Shown: piece by piece, positions 43,470 through 53,865 of the stretch
Layout: each line of letters begins with the position of its first letter
Numbering within the stretch: the first letter of the stretch is position 1
Assembly: GCA_016793095.1 (NCBI GenBank)
Contig: JAEUJQ010000052.1
Span: 186,001-250,000 of the forward strand
Direction of reading: 5' to 3'
DNA length: 64,000 bases
Source of the DNA: Myxococcaceae bacterium
Lineage (GTDB): Bacteria; Myxococcota; Myxococcia; Myxococcales; Myxococcaceae
Notes under the pieces: generated by a model
Seen by the model: the letters and a program-made list of their open reading frames with translations, nothing else
What the model was told of the DNA's origin: nothing
Database searches by the model: none
Made by a program: the position numbers and the translations under genes

Positions 43470-44879
43470 ATGCTCGGTCACCTGCTCAAGGCCGACTACG
43501 AAGAGCTGATCGCCAAGAAGGACTGGGAGTCCCTTCGCGTCGCGTTTGAGGACCTCGACCCGGCTGACATCGCGGAGGTGCTGGACGATCTGCCACCTGA
43601 AGATGAGGGCGTCATCTTCCGGATCCTGCCGCGCGACATCGCGGGCATCGCGTTCGAGTACCTGCCGCTCGATCAGCAGACCGAGCTGGTGCAGTTGTTG
43701 GGCAGCGAGCAGCTCGCGAACGTGCTCAACGAGATGGCGCCGGACGACCGCACGCGCCTCTTCGAGGAGCTGCCGGCCGAGGTGACGCGGCGGGCGCTCG
43801 AGACGCTCAAGCCAGACGAGCTCAAGGTCGCGCGCCAGCTGCTGGGGTACGCCGAGGGCACGGCGGGGCGCTACATGACGCCCGAGTACCTGGCGCTCAA
43901 GCCGTCGATGACCGCCTCCGAAGGGCTCACCTACCTGCGCGCGAACGGCAAGGGCCGCGAGACGCTCAACGTCCTCTACATCGTCGATGAGAAGAACACG
44001 CTGCTGGCCGATCTCCGCCTCGCCGAGCTGGTGATGGCCGCGCCAGACGCTCGCGTGGGCGATCTGCCGACGAGGCCGCTGGTGTCGCTCCCCGCGACGG
44101 CCCTGAAGGACGAGATCGTTCAGACGTTCGAGAAGTACGACCGCGTGGCGCTGCCCGTGACGGATTCCCGCGGCGCGCTGCTGGGCATCATCACCGCCGA
44201 CGACGTGCTCGACGTCGTCGAGGCCGTGGCCACCGAAGACATCCAGAAGCTCGGCGGCATGGAGGCCCTCGAGGCGCCCTACATGGAGATCGGCGCGCTC
44301 GAGATGCTCAAGAAGCGCGGCGGCTGGCTCGCGGTGCTGCTCGTCGGCGGCATGCTGACGGCCACCGCGATGGGCTTCTTCCAGGACGAGCTGGCGCGGG
44401 CGGACGTGCTGTCTCTCTTCCTGCCGTTGATCATCGCGTCGGGCGGCAACTCGGGCAGCCAGGCGACGTCGCTCATCATCCGCGCGTTGTCGCTGCGGCA
44501 GATCGAGCTCGGCGACTGGTGGCGCGTGGCGGCGCGCGAGGCGAGGAGCGGGCTGATGCTGGGCGTCATGCTGGCGAGCATCGGGTTCGTCCGGGTGATC
44601 GCCTGGGAGCACCTCTTCCGGCTCGGCGTCTTTTCCCGCGGCTACGGAGAGCACTACGTGCTGGTGGCCTTCACCGTGTCGGCCAGCCTCATCGGCGTGG
44701 TGCTGTTCGGGGCGCTCATCGGCGCCATGCTGCCGTTCGGGCTGCGGCGCCTCGGGCTCGATCCCGCCGCCGCCTCCGCGCCGTTCGTCGCCACCATCGT
44801 CGACGTCACCGGCATCGTCGTCTACTTCACGGTGGCGAGCGTGCTGCTGCGCACGACGCTGCTCGCGGCGCCGGGCTGA
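43470..44879 (+). CDS. mgtE: MgtE magnesium transporter
   Basis: Mg2+ channel/transporter (469 aa) in the cytoplasmic membrane. The N-terminal superhelical domain (EDLDPADIAEVLDDLPPEDE) is followed by two CBS domains (RYMTPEYLALKPSMTASEGL; PTRPLVSLPATALKDEIVQT) that sense Mg2+. A five-helix C-terminal membrane domain has LPLIIASGGNSGSQATSLII. All parts are present at normal length. The stop codon directly abuts the convergent lipoprotein stop. No M-box-like leader is obvious in the 99-bp upstream gap. Confidence 0.96.
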   Translation: MLGHLLKADYEELIAKKDWESLRVAFEDLDPADIAEVLDDLPPEDEGVIFRILPRDIAGIAFEYLPLDQQTELVQLLGSEQLANVLNEMAPDDRTRLFEELPAEVTRRALETLKPDELKVARQLLGYAEGTAGRYMTPEYLALKPSMTASEGLTYLRANGKGRETLNVLYIVDEKNTLLADLRLAELVMAAPDARVGDLPTRPLVSLPATALKDEIVQTFEKYDRVALPVTDSRGALLGIITADDVLDVVEAVATEDIQKLGGMEALEAPYMEIGALEMLKKRGGWLAVLLVGGMLTATAMGFFQDELARADVLSLFLPLIIASGGNSGSQATSLIIRALSLRQIELGDWWRVAAREARSGLMLGVMLASIGFVRVIAWEHLFRLGVFSRGYGEHYVLVAFTVSASLIGVVLFGALIGAMLPFGLRRLGLDPAAASAPFVATIVDVTGIVVYFTVASVLLRTTLLAAPG

Positions 44880-45506
44880 TCACTTCGCGGCCGGCCAGTC
44901 GAAGACGAAACGATCGGCCTCCTTCGATCGGAACCAGGCGATCGTCACCGACTGGTTCTTCACGTGCTTCTGCACGCCGACCAGCGTCACCAGCGACGAG
45001 TTCGAGTCGTTCGTGCGCACCCAGTAGACGTGGCCCTCCGCCACCTTCGCGCCGCTGTGCGCCTGGACCGCGGCGTCGACGGCGATGGTGCCCCTCTGCG
45101 CGGGGAAGGCGTCGGGGTTCACCGTCTCGGGCGCGTCGCGCAGCGGGCGCTCGCCGAGATCGACGATGAAGCTCCGATCGTCGGTCACGGTGTTCACGTC
45201 GAAGAGGTCGCCGGACGGGTCGGGATCGTTGCCGAAGAGCAGATCCCAGTCGTTGCCGGTGAGCTTGTCCGAGCCCGAGATGCCGCCATGCTCGAAGCTG
45301 GCGGCGGCGCTCCAATAGGCGCCGTCGGAGTCGGGGCCGGCGGAGCGCGCGGTGAGGGTCAGGGTGCCAGCCGCGGGCACCTCGCCGACGAAGCAGCCGC
45401 AGGCCTCGTCGAAGCCGCGCTGCTCTTTCCCCGGGGCGTGGCCACAGCCCTGGACCAGCAGGAGCACCGCTGACAACACCGCACCGGACACTGGCGTCAC
45501 TCGCAT
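44880..45506 (-). CDS. Putative lipoprotein of unknown function
   Basis: A 208-residue protein with leader ending LLLVQGC (lipobox). The mature part contains CGCFVGEVPAAGTLTLTARS and an Asp/Gly-rich middle (GNDWDLLFGNDPDPSGDLFD). A C-terminal beta-rich segment ends TIAWFRSKEADRFVFDWPAA. No known domain. It is convergent with mgtE with zero intergenic bases; the two stops read TGATCA. Its upstream neighbour ribD ends 40 bases away in the same direction. Confidence 0.72.
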   Translation of the reverse strand: MRVTPVSGAVLSAVLLLVQGCGHAPGKEQRGFDEACGCFVGEVPAAGTLTLTARSAGPDSDGAYWSAAASFEHGGISGSDKLTGNDWDLLFGNDPDPSGDLFDVNTVTDDRSFIVDLGERPLRDAPETVNPDAFPAQRGTIAVDAAVQAHSGAKVAEGHVYWVRTNDSNSSLVTLVGVQKHVKNQSVTIAWFRSKEADRFVFDWPAAK

Positions 45507-45546
45507 GCCACTTCGTTGCCGGGGCTGCCGGAGACGATCGGCCGCG

Positions 45547-46641
45547 TCAGCGCACCGGCCGCGCGCGCACGAGCAGGTCCCGCTCGATCGCCTCGACCTT
45601 CGTGATCTCGAAGCGGGGCGCGGTCTTCGGAGACCCGACGGGCAGCACGCCCGACCACGACAGCCCCTCGTGGCCGAAGAGCGTGGGAGCGAGGAAGAGC
45701 ACGAGCTCGTCGCAGAGCCCGGCCCTGAGGAAGAGGCTGGTGGTGCGCGCGCCGCCCTCGACGAGCACGTGCAGCACGCCCTGCTTCGCCAGCGCCCGGA
45801 GCGCCACCTCGAGCTCGAGCACCCCGCTCCGCGACGGCACCACCAGCACCTGAACGCCCCTCTGGGAGAAGCGCTGCTGGCGGTTGGGCGAGGTGGCCTG
45901 CGACGTCACCACCACCACCGGCGCGCCCGGCGCGTAGACCTTCGCCGTCGGCTTCGTGCGCAGGGAGGGATCGATCACCACCCGCATCGCGTCGCGCCCG
46001 TTCGGCAGCCGGGTGGTGAGGCGCGGGTTGTCGGCCACCACGGTGCCGGCGCCGACGACGATCGCGTCCACCCGGTCGCGCAGCTCGTGGGCCCGCCGCC
46101 GCGCCGCCTCCGAGGTGATCCACTTCGACTCTCCGCTGCGGGTGGCGATCTTCCCGTCGAGCGTCATCGCCGCCTTCAGCGTCACGAAGGGCAGCCCGGT
46201 GCGCATCACCTTCAAGAAGGGCTCGTTGAGCGCGTCGCACTCGGCCTCGAGCACCCCGCCCTTCACCTCGAGCCCGGCCCGGCGCATGCGCCGCACGCCC
46301 TTGCCGTCCACGAGCGGGTTGGGATCGGCCGAGCCGTAGACGACGCGCTTGATCCCCGAGTCGAGGATCGCCTGCGTGCACGGCGGGGTGCGGCCGAAGT
46401 GATCACACGGCTCGAGGGTCGAGTAGATGGTGGCGCCGCGCGCCTTCGGGCCGGCGAGCAGGAGCGCGTTGGCCTCGGCGTGCGCGGTGCCGGCGCGCGC
46501 GTGGTACCCGCTGGCGACGAGCTTCCCGCCCTTGACGATCACGGCGCCGACGGCCGGGTTCGGGTGGGTGCGGCCGAGGCCCTTCCTGGCCTCCTCCAGC
46601 GCGAGCCGCATGAAGCGCTCGTCGTCGCCCGTGCGCGCCAT
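45547..46641 (-). CDS. ribD: Bifunctional riboflavin-specific deaminase/reductase
   Basis: A 364-residue enzyme performing steps two and three of riboflavin synthesis: deamination then reduction of the ribosylaminopyrimidine. The N-terminal cytidine-deaminase domain has the zinc site (TAHAEANAL; TLEPCDHFGRTPPCTQAI). The C-terminal reductase has DGKIATRSGESKWITS, DAIVVGAGTVVADNPRLTTR and HVLVEGGARTTSLFL. Length is normal. The ATG lies five bases after the nrdR stop, so they share a transcript, a common arrangement. Confidence 0.96.
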   Translation of the reverse strand: MARTGDDERFMRLALEEARKGLGRTHPNPAVGAVIVKGGKLVASGYHARAGTAHAEANALLLAGPKARGATIYSTLEPCDHFGRTPPCTQAILDSGIKRVVYGSADPNPLVDGKGVRRMRRAGLEVKGGVLEAECDALNEPFLKVMRTGLPFVTLKAAMTLDGKIATRSGESKWITSEAARRRAHELRDRVDAIVVGAGTVVADNPRLTTRLPNGRDAMRVVIDPSLRTKPTAKVYAPGAPVVVVTSQATSPNRQQRFSQRGVQVLVVPSRSGVLELEVALRALAKQGVLHVLVEGGARTTSLFLRAGLCDELVLFLAPTLFGHEGLSWSGVLPVGSPKTAPRFEITKVEAIERDLLVRARPVR

Positions 46642-46646
46642 GCGCG

Positions 46647-47126
46647 TCAGCCCTTCCCCTTCGGCCGCGAGCCCCTCGCCTCGAGGATCTCCTTGAGCTC
46701 GTCCATGAACTCCGAGATGTCGCGGAAGCTGCGGTACACCGAGGCGAAGCGCACGTAGGCGACCTCGTCGAGCGTCGGCAGGCGCTCCATGATCAGCTCG
46801 CCCAGCCGCGTCGAGCTGACCTCCTTCTCTCCGAACTCCTGCAGGCGCCGCTCGAGGTCGGTGACGAACGCCTCGAGCTGATCGACCGACACGGGGCGCT
46901 TCTCGCAAGCCTTCTTGAGGCCGGCGATCAGCTTGTCGCGATCGAACGCCTCACGGCGGCCGTCCTTCTTCACCACCAGCGGGTTCAGCTCCTCCACCCG
47001 CTCGTAGGTGGTGAAGCGGCGCTTGCACGTCTCGCATTCCCGGCGGCGGCGAATGACGGCGCCCTCACTCGAGTCGCGTGAGTCCATCACCCGGGTGTCC
47101 TGCGCCGAGCAGAAGGGGCACCGCAC
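46647..47126 (-). CDS. nrdR: NrdR ribonucleotide-reductase repressor
   Basis: A 159-residue zinc-finger/ATP-cone regulator that represses ribonucleotide reductase genes in response to nucleotide levels. The zinc ribbon is [20 protein letters not shown] with [15 protein letters not shown]. The ATP-cone follows ([20 protein letters not shown]). Length is standard. It sits between glyA (seven bases upstream) and ribD (five bases downstream) in one leftward unit. No NrdR box pair was noticed nearby. Confidence 0.97.
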   Translation of the reverse strand: MRCPFCSAQDTRVMDSRDSSEGAVIRRRRECETCKRRFTTYERVEELNPLVVKKDGRREAFDRDKLIAGLKKACEKRPVSVDQLEAFVTDLERRLQEFGEKEVSSTRLGELIMERLPTLDEVAYVRFASVYRSFRDISEFMDELKEILEARGSRPKGKG

Positions 47127-47133
47127 GGAGTCG

Positions 47134-48396
47134 TCAGCCCTTCTTGAGCCGCGAGGCGTACAGCGGGAACGACTTCGTGAAGTCCGTCACCTCGCCCTTG
47201 ATCTTCGCCAGGGCCGCGTCGTCGGCGGCCGCGTCGAGCGCCCGGCCGATCAGCTTCGCGACGGTGGCCATCTCGGCCTCCTTCATGCCCCGGGTGGTGA
47301 GCGCCGGCGTGCCGACGCGAACCCCGGAGGAGATGGTGGGCTTCTCGGGGTCGAAGGGGATCTGGTTCTTGTTGACGGTGATGTGCGCCTTGCCGAGCGC
47401 CTCCTCGGCGGCCTTGCCGGTGAGCTTCTTGGCGCGCACGTCCACGAGCATGAGGTGGTTGTCGGTGCCACCCGAGCACAGGCGCAGGCCCTGCCCCTTG
47501 AGGCCCTCGGCGAGCGCGGCGGCGTTCTTCACCACCTGCTTCGCGTAGTCCTTGAACGCAGGCTGGAGCGCCTCGCGGAACGCGACGGCCTTCGCCGCGA
47601 TGGTGTGCATCGCCGGCCCCCCCTGGATGCCGGGGAAGACGTTGCTGTTCACGCTCTTCGCGTACTGCTCCTTCATGAGGATCATGCCCGAGCGGGGGCC
47701 CCGGAGCGTCTTGTGCGTCGTCGAGGTGACGATGTCGGCGAAGGGCACCGGCGAGGGGTGCGCGCCGCCGGCGATGAGGCCAGCGATGTGGGCCATGTCC
47801 ACCAGCACCGAGGCCCCGACGCTGTCGGCGATCTCACGGAACTTCGCGAAGTCGATGGTGCGCGGGTACGCGGAGCCGCCCACGATGATCACGCGCGGCT
47901 TGTGCTCGGCCGCGAGCGCCTTCACCTGGGCGAAGTCGATCGTCTCGCCGTCGCGGGTCAGCCCGTAGTGGGCCACCTTGTACGTCTTGCCCGAGAAGTT
48001 GAACGTCGCGCCGTGGGTGAGGTGGCCGCCCGAGTTGAGATCGAGCGTCAGCATGAGCTCGCCCGGCTTCATGAGCGCCATGAAGGCCGCCATGTTCGCC
48101 TGGCTACCCGAGTGGGGCTGTACGTTGGCCGCCTCGGCGCCGAAGAGCTCGAGGGCCCGCTCGATGGCGAGGGACTCGGCCTTGTCCACCTCGTCGCAGC
48201 CGCCGTAGTAGCGCTTGCCCGGGTAGCCCTCGGCGTACTTGTTCGTGAGCACGCTGCCCGAGGCCTCCATGACCGCGGGCGAGACGAAGTTCTCAGACGC
48301 GATCAGCTCGAGGCCCTCTTCCTGGCGGCGGGTCTCGGCCTGAATGATGCCGGCGATGGCCGGGTCGACCTGCGACAGCGGGGCGGTGTTCTCCAT
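47134..48396 (-). CDS. glyA: Serine hydroxymethyltransferase
   Basis: PLP-dependent enzyme (420 aa) interconverting serine and glycine with tetrahydrofolate in the cytoplasm, supplying one-carbon units. Motifs: [64 protein letters not shown] and the lysine loop [14 protein letters not shown] with PLP-binding K229. Length matches the family. It is followed at seven bases by nrdR and ribD. The start ATG gives the usual N terminus. Confidence 0.98.
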   Translation of the reverse strand: MENTAPLSQVDPAIAGIIQAETRRQEEGLELIASENFVSPAVMEASGSVLTNKYAEGYPGKRYYGGCDEVDKAESLAIERALELFGAEAANVQPHSGSQANMAAFMALMKPGELMLTLDLNSGGHLTHGATFNFSGKTYKVAHYGLTRDGETIDFAQVKALAAEHKPRVIIVGGSAYPRTIDFAKFREIADSVGASVLVDMAHIAGLIAGGAHPSPVPFADIVTSTTHKTLRGPRSGMILMKEQYAKSVNSNVFPGIQGGPAMHTIAAKAVAFREALQPAFKDYAKQVVKNAAALAEGLKGQGLRLCSGGTDNHLMLVDVRAKKLTGKAAEEALGKAHITVNKNQIPFDPEKPTISSGVRVGTPALTTRGMKEAEMATVAKLIGRALDAAADDAALAKIKGEVTDFTKSFPLYASRLKKG

Positions 48397-48463
48397 GGCG
48401 GAGGGCAGGTAGCGCAGCAGGTCAACCTGGGCAACACGCGCGTGCTTCAGACCCGCTGACCGC

Positions 48464-48814
48464 TCAGGGCACGACCCACGCGTTGGCTTCCAGCTCGATG
48501 GGCGGGTCGGCCACGCTGGCGCCGGGCGCGCGGATCCAGCGCATCTGGGAGAACGCGTTGCCGCCGGCCTTGCAGACGGCCTCGCGGAGCGCGGCGAAGG
48601 TGGCGTCGTCGGTCTCCTTCCGATCGACCTTCACCCAGCCGATGTTCTGCGCCCCCGCCGGCACGTCGGTGCCTGCCGGGTAGTCCGTGGCCTCACAGCC
48701 CTGATCGACGAGGCGAACCCTCGGCTTCGGGTCCGGCTTCTTGAGGAAGGGCGCGATCTCGGTGCGGCAGCCGGCCGCCACCAGCGAGAGGACGAGCGCG
48801 AGCGTGAGCCTCAT
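48464..48814 (-). CDS. Small lipoprotein of unknown function
   Basis: A 116-residue lipoprotein ([15 protein letters not shown], lipobox AAGC). Its body, [20 protein letters not shown] and [19 protein letters not shown], resembles the small secreted domain family in which a Gly-Asn-Ala segment follows a conserved cysteine (DUF4156-like). The ATG overlaps the rpiB stop as ATGA. It lies between rpiB and glyA in the same direction. Function unknown. Confidence 0.72.
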   Translation of the reverse strand: MRLTLALVLSLVAAGCRTEIAPFLKKPDPKPRVRLVDQGCEATDYPAGTDVPAGAQNIGWVKVDRKETDDATFAALREAVCKAGGNAFSQMRWIRAPGASVADPPIELEANAWVVP

Positions 48815-49257
48815 CGGTCCACCTCCAGGGCCTTCACCTTGTCCACCCGGGTCTGGTGGCGCCCGCCCTCGAAGGACGCGGCGAGGAACGCCTTCGCGAT
48901 CTCGAGCGCCACCCCGCCACCGGTGACGCGCTGGCCGAGGCACAGCACGTTCGCGTCGTTGTGCTGCCGCGTGGCGCGCGCCTCGAACTCGGTGCGGCAG
49001 ACCGCCGCGCGAATGCCCTTCACCTTGTTCGCCGCGATGCTCATGCCGATGCCGGTGCCGCACACGAGGATGCCCAGCGGCGGCGCCCCTCTCGTCACGA
49101 GCGCGGTCAGCTTCGTCGCGAAGTCGGGGTAGTCCACCGAGGCGGTCGAGTCGGGGCCCAGGTCGTTCACCTCGTGGCCCAGCTTCCGCAGCTCGGTGAC
49201 GAGCTCGGCCTTGAGGGCGACTCCGGCGTGGTCGGCTGCGATGGCGAGTGCGGTCAC
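48811..49257 (-). CDS. rpiB: Ribose-5-phosphate isomerase B
   Basis: A 148-residue RpiB/LacAB sugar isomerase interconverting ribose 5-phosphate and ribulose 5-phosphate. Motifs: AIAADHAGVALKAELVTEL, DYPDFATKL, GILVCGTGIGMSIAANKVKG (catalytic Cys and anion hole), RHQTRVDKV. GTG start. It is first in a leftward run rpiB, lipoprotein, glyA, nrdR, ribD, a grouping known from other delta-proteobacteria. Length normal. Confidence 0.95.
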   Translation of the reverse strand: MTALAIAADHAGVALKAELVTELRKLGHEVNDLGPDSTASVDYPDFATKLTALVTRGAPPLGILVCGTGIGMSIAANKVKGIRAAVCRTEFEARATRQHNDANVLCLGQRVTGGGVALEIAKAFLAASFEGGRHQTRVDKVKALEVDR

Positions 49258-49335
49258 GGAGCCGCGTTGTAGCGAAAAGCGCGGACGAGGGAACGGGCTT
49301 GCAGCCCGGGACGTTCTGCGGCGTGAAGAGGACCC

Positions 49336-50076
49336 ATGGATCTCGATCGCAAAGCCCTGGCCGTCGCCCTCGTCGTGTCGACCCTCATCGCCTCCATCGC
49401 GTGGAGCGTGGTGCGGCTCTCACGCCCCACCACCATCGACGTGCGCGGCTCGGCCAAGCGTCGCATCACGTCGGATCTGGCCGAGTGGTCCGCGTCGGTG
49501 AGCGTCACCCGGAAGGAACGCGTCGAGGCCTACACGGCGCTCAAGAAGGACGTCGAGGCGGTCTCTGCCTTCCTCGAGGCGGCGGGCTTCCCCCGCGAGC
49601 AGGTGCGGATCTCGGCGGCGTCGCTCGATCAGCTGTCCCACGAAGACGTCATCGAGGAGAACAACCGCGTCACGCGCCGCACGGTCTTCGACGGGTGGCG
49701 CGCGACCCAGACCGTCAACGTCGTGTCGAAGGACGTGCCGCGAGTCGAGCGGGTGTCCCGCGAGGCCACCCAGCTGCTCGAGAAGGGCGTCGATCTCGCC
49801 TCGCAGTCGCCCTCCTATCTCTTCACCGGCGTCGGGCCTCTGAAGATCGAGATGCTGGCCGAGGCCTCCCACGATGCGAGGCAGCGGGCCGAGCGCATGA
49901 TCGAGGCAGCAGGCGGCGGCGCGAAGGTCGGGCAGGTCGTGGGCATCGACACGGGGGTCATCAACATCAACGCCGCCAACTCGACCGAGACGTCGTGGGA
50001 GGGGAACTTCGACACCACCTCCTGGGAGAAGGACATCCTCACCACGGTGCGCGTGCGCTTCGAGGTGAAGAACTGA
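49336..50076 (+). CDS. SIMPL-domain (DUF541) periplasmic protein
   Basis: A 246-residue protein with an N-terminal membrane anchor (ALAVALVVSTLIASIAWSVV) and a SIMPL/DUF541 domain (IDVRGSAKRRITSDLAEWSA, VSAFLEAAGFPREQVRISAA, ATQTVNVVSKDVPRVERVSR, EASHDARQRAERMIEAAGG). Such proteins localise to the periplasm and are linked to oxidative or envelope stress in other bacteria; the molecular role is unknown. Its stop lies six bases from a convergent small lipoprotein. Confidence 0.85.
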   Translation: MDLDRKALAVALVVSTLIASIAWSVVRLSRPTTIDVRGSAKRRITSDLAEWSASVSVTRKERVEAYTALKKDVEAVSAFLEAAGFPREQVRISAASLDQLSHEDVIEENNRVTRRTVFDGWRATQTVNVVSKDVPRVERVSREATQLLEKGVDLASQSPSYLFTGVGPLKIEMLAEASHDARQRAERMIEAAGGGAKVGQVVGIDTGVININAANSTETSWEGNFDTTSWEKDILTTVRVRFEVKN

Positions 50077-50082
50077 AGCGGC

Positions 50083-50355
50083 TCACTGCGGCTGCAGCCG
50101 GTCCGGCGGCGGGCCTGACGACTTCACCGGGCGCCAGCGGCTCTGCTCGAGCATGTACTCCGCGAAGCGGCCGCAGCCCGTCACCTTGACCCTCGACGGC
50201 GCGAGGAGCTGCTGGACTTCGGTGAACTCGAGCTTCGAGGCCTTGCAGGACAGGTCGCTCACCGCGCGCGGCGTGAGCTCGGTGCGCACCTGCTCGAGGT
50301 TGAGCGCACAGGAAGCGGCGCTGACGGCGATCGAGGCGAAGAAGACCGCTCGCAT
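50083..50355 (-). CDS. Small lipoprotein
   Basis: A 90-residue protein with leader MRAVFFASIAVSAASC (lipobox AASC). Two further cysteines lie in LSCKASKLEFTEVQQLL and VKVTGCGRFAEYML, which may form a disulfide. The C terminus is Pro-rich. It lies 20 bases downstream of fabF in the same direction, so read-through from the fatty-acid operon is likely. No family recognised. Confidence 0.68.
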   Translation of the reverse strand: MRAVFFASIAVSAASCALNLEQVRTELTPRAVSDLSCKASKLEFTEVQQLLAPSRVKVTGCGRFAEYMLEQSRWRPVKSSGPPPDRLQPQ

Positions 50356-50375
50356 GGGCCCTCCGTCGTGAGCGG

Positions 50376-51638
<1,263 letters not shown>

Positions 51639-51670
51639 GGTGAAGTTCCGAAAGGCCCGCGGGCCTCAGC

Positions 51671-51913
51671 TCACTTCTTGTGGGTGTTGATGTAGTTGAT
51701 CGCGTCGCCGACGGTCTTGATGTTCTCGGCCTCCTCGTCGGGGATCTCGATCTCGAACTCCTCCTCCATCGCCATCACGAGCTCGACGATGTCGAGGGAG
51801 TCAGCGCCCAGGTCCTCGATGAAGGAGGACTCCATCTTGATCTCGTCCTCGCTGACGCCGAGCTGGTCGGCGATGATCGACTTGACCTTGCCTTCGATGT
51901 TCTGGGCCGTCAT
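51671..51913 (-). CDS. acpP: Acyl carrier protein
   Basis: An 80-residue acidic carrier of fatty-acyl chains. The phosphopantetheine serine is S39 in [18 protein letters not shown]. Typical acidic helices follow ([19 protein letters not shown]). The ATG at 51913 gives the standard N terminus; the much longer frame upstream is not part of the protein. It lies between fabG and fabF. Confidence 0.98.
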   Translation of the reverse strand: MTAQNIEGKVKSIIADQLGVSEDEIKMESSFIEDLGADSLDIVELVMAMEEEFEIEIPDEEAENIKTVGDAINYINTHKK

Positions 51914-51996
51914 TGCGTGTGTCCTTGGGGTGTTGGGGGGAGGAAACGGTTGCGCCGCGCCCCTAGCACGGGGGCCACGGGCAACCAACGGTGAAA

Positions 51997-52746
51997 CTAC
52001 ATGTACATGCCGCCGTTCACCTTCAGCACTTCTCCGGTGATGTACGAGGCGGCGTCTGACGCGAGGAAGACCACGGCCTTGGCGATCTCCTCGGGGTTCC
52101 CGATGCGACCCAATGGAATGGCGTCGGCCATCTTCTGCTTGAGCTCGTCGTTGAGCCCCGCCGTCATGTCGGTGGTGATGAAGCCGGGCGTCACCGCGTT
52201 CACGCGGATGTTCCGCGAGGCGAGCTCCTTCGCGATGGCCTTGGTGAGGCCGATGAGGCCGGCCTTCGAGGCGGCGTAGGCGGCCTGGCCGGCGTTGCCC
52301 ATCTCTCCGACGATCGACGAGACGTTCACGATCGCGCCGCCCTTCGCCTTCATCATCGGGCGGCTCACGGCGCGCATCAGGGCGAAGGCGCCGCGCAGGT
52401 TGGTGTCGAGCGTCTTGTCCCAGTCCTCGTCCTTGAAGCGCATCAGCAGCCCGTCGATGGCGACGCCTGCGTTGTTGACGAGCACGTCGATGCGGCCGTG
52501 CTCGCGCATCACCTCGTCGATGAACGCGGTGCAGGCGGCCGAGTCGCTCACGTCGAAGCGTTTGGCCTGGGCCTTGACGCCGAGGTCGGTGACGAGCTTC
52601 ACCGTCTCGACGGCGGCCGCCTCGTTGCCCGCGTAGGTGAAGACGACGGTGGCGCCGGCCTTGCCGAACTCGAGCGCGATCGCGCGCCCGATGCCGCGGG
52701 AGCCCCCGGTGACGACCACGACCTTGTTCTGGAAGTCCTTCATCAC
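51997..52746 (-). CDS. fabG: 3-oxoacyl-ACP reductase
   Basis: NADPH-dependent short-chain dehydrogenase (249 aa) reducing 3-oxoacyl-ACP. Motifs: [20 protein letters not shown] (cofactor loop), [13 protein letters not shown], catalytic S144 ([11 protein letters not shown]), Y157 and K161 (YAASKAGL), and the C-terminal [14 protein letters not shown]. Length normal. It is 83 bases upstream of acpP. The 147-base gap before it, after fabD, is the largest inside the fab cluster and may hold an internal promoter. Confidence 0.97.
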   Translation of the reverse strand: MMKDFQNKVVVVTGGSRGIGRAIALEFGKAGATVVFTYAGNEAAAVETVKLVTDLGVKAQAKRFDVSDSAACTAFIDEVMREHGRIDVLVNNAGVAIDGLLMRFKDEDWDKTLDTNLRGAFALMRAVSRPMMKAKGGAIVNVSSIVGEMGNAGQAAYAASKAGLIGLTKAIAKELASRNIRVNAVTPGFITTDMTAGLNDELKQKMADAIPLGRIGNPEEIAKAVVFLASDAASYITGEVLKVNGGMYM

Positions 52747-52893
52747 GTTCTCCCGAGGGGCCGCGCGCGCGGTGCAAGCGCAGGGCCGATCACGGTGCGG
52801 GCCTTTACGGAGGGAACAGCCCGTTGTCGAGGCTCAGCAGGTGGCGAAGTTCGTTCGCACCCCGGGGGAACTGCACAAACGGTTTCGCACCTG

Positions 52894-53826
52894 TCACTGC
52901 GCGGCGAGGGCCTTCTCGAGGCTCGCGGGATCTTCGACGTTCACACACTCGAGGCCCTTCGAGATGCGCTTGACGAGGCCGCACAGGACCTTGCCCGGTC
53001 CGAGCTCGACGACCTTCGACACGCCGGCCTGCTCGAGCGCCTGCACGCACTCGATCCACCGCACCGAGCCGGTCACCTGGCGCAGGAGCAGCTCCTTGAT
53101 GCGCGCGGCGTCTGCGTTCGGCGTCGCCTCGACGTTGGTGACGACGGGGGCGGCGGGCGCCTTGAAGGCCACCTTCGAGAGCACCTCGTCGAGCCGGGGA
53201 ACGACAGGGGCCATCAGCTCGCAGTGGAACGGCGCGCTCACGGGCAGCGGCAGCACCCGCTTCGCGCCGGCCGCCTTGAGCAGCTCACCCGCGCGCTCGA
53301 CGGCCTTCGCGTGGCCCGCGATCACGGTCTGCGCAGGCTCGTTGAAGTTCGCGCACGAGACGATCTCGCCCTGCGATGCCTGCGCACACAGCTCCTTCAC
53401 CTTCTCAGGCGCGAGGCCCAGCACCGCCGACATCGCGCCGACCCCGGCGGGCACGGCCTCCTGCATGAACGTTCCGCGAGCTCGAACCGCGCGCACCCCG
53501 TCCGCGAGGGACATCGCGCCGACGGCGACGAGCGCGGAGTATTCCCCCAGCGAGTGGCCGGCGACGAAGGCCGGCGAGGTGGCGAAGCGCTTCGAGAAGA
53601 CCGCGTGCGCGGCGACCGACGCGGTGAGGATCGCCGGCTGCGTGTTGGCCGTCAGCTTGAGCGCGTCTTCGGGGCCCTCGAAGCACAGCGCCGAGAGCTT
53701 CTCACCCAGCGCGTCATCGGCCGCGTCGAACACCGCGCGCGCCTCGGGGAACGCCTCGGCGAGCGCCTTCCCCATGCCGACGTACTGGCTCCCCTGCCCC
53801 GGAAACACGAACGCGACCGAACCCAT
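52894..53826 (-). CDS. fabD: Malonyl-CoA:ACP transacylase
   Basis: Transfers malonyl from CoA to ACP (310 aa). Motifs: VAFVFPGQGSQYVGMGKALA, nucleophile S92 in VAGHSLGEYSAL, and PVSAPFHCELM with the catalytic histidine. Length normal. It is 39 bases downstream of fabH in the same direction, giving the order fabH-fabD-fabG-acpP-fabF. Confidence 0.97.
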   Translation of the reverse strand: MGSVAFVFPGQGSQYVGMGKALAEAFPEARAVFDAADDALGEKLSALCFEGPEDALKLTANTQPAILTASVAAHAVFSKRFATSPAFVAGHSLGEYSALVAVGAMSLADGVRAVRARGTFMQEAVPAGVGAMSAVLGLAPEKVKELCAQASQGEIVSCANFNEPAQTVIAGHAKAVERAGELLKAAGAKRVLPLPVSAPFHCELMAPVVPRLDEVLSKVAFKAPAAPVVTNVEATPNADAARIKELLLRQVTGSVRWIECVQALEQAGVSKVVELGPGKVLCGLVKRISKGLECVNVEDPASLEKALAAQ

Positions 53827-53865
53827 GTCCGCTCCTTGAGACCTCGAGTGATCGACTGCGGGCTG

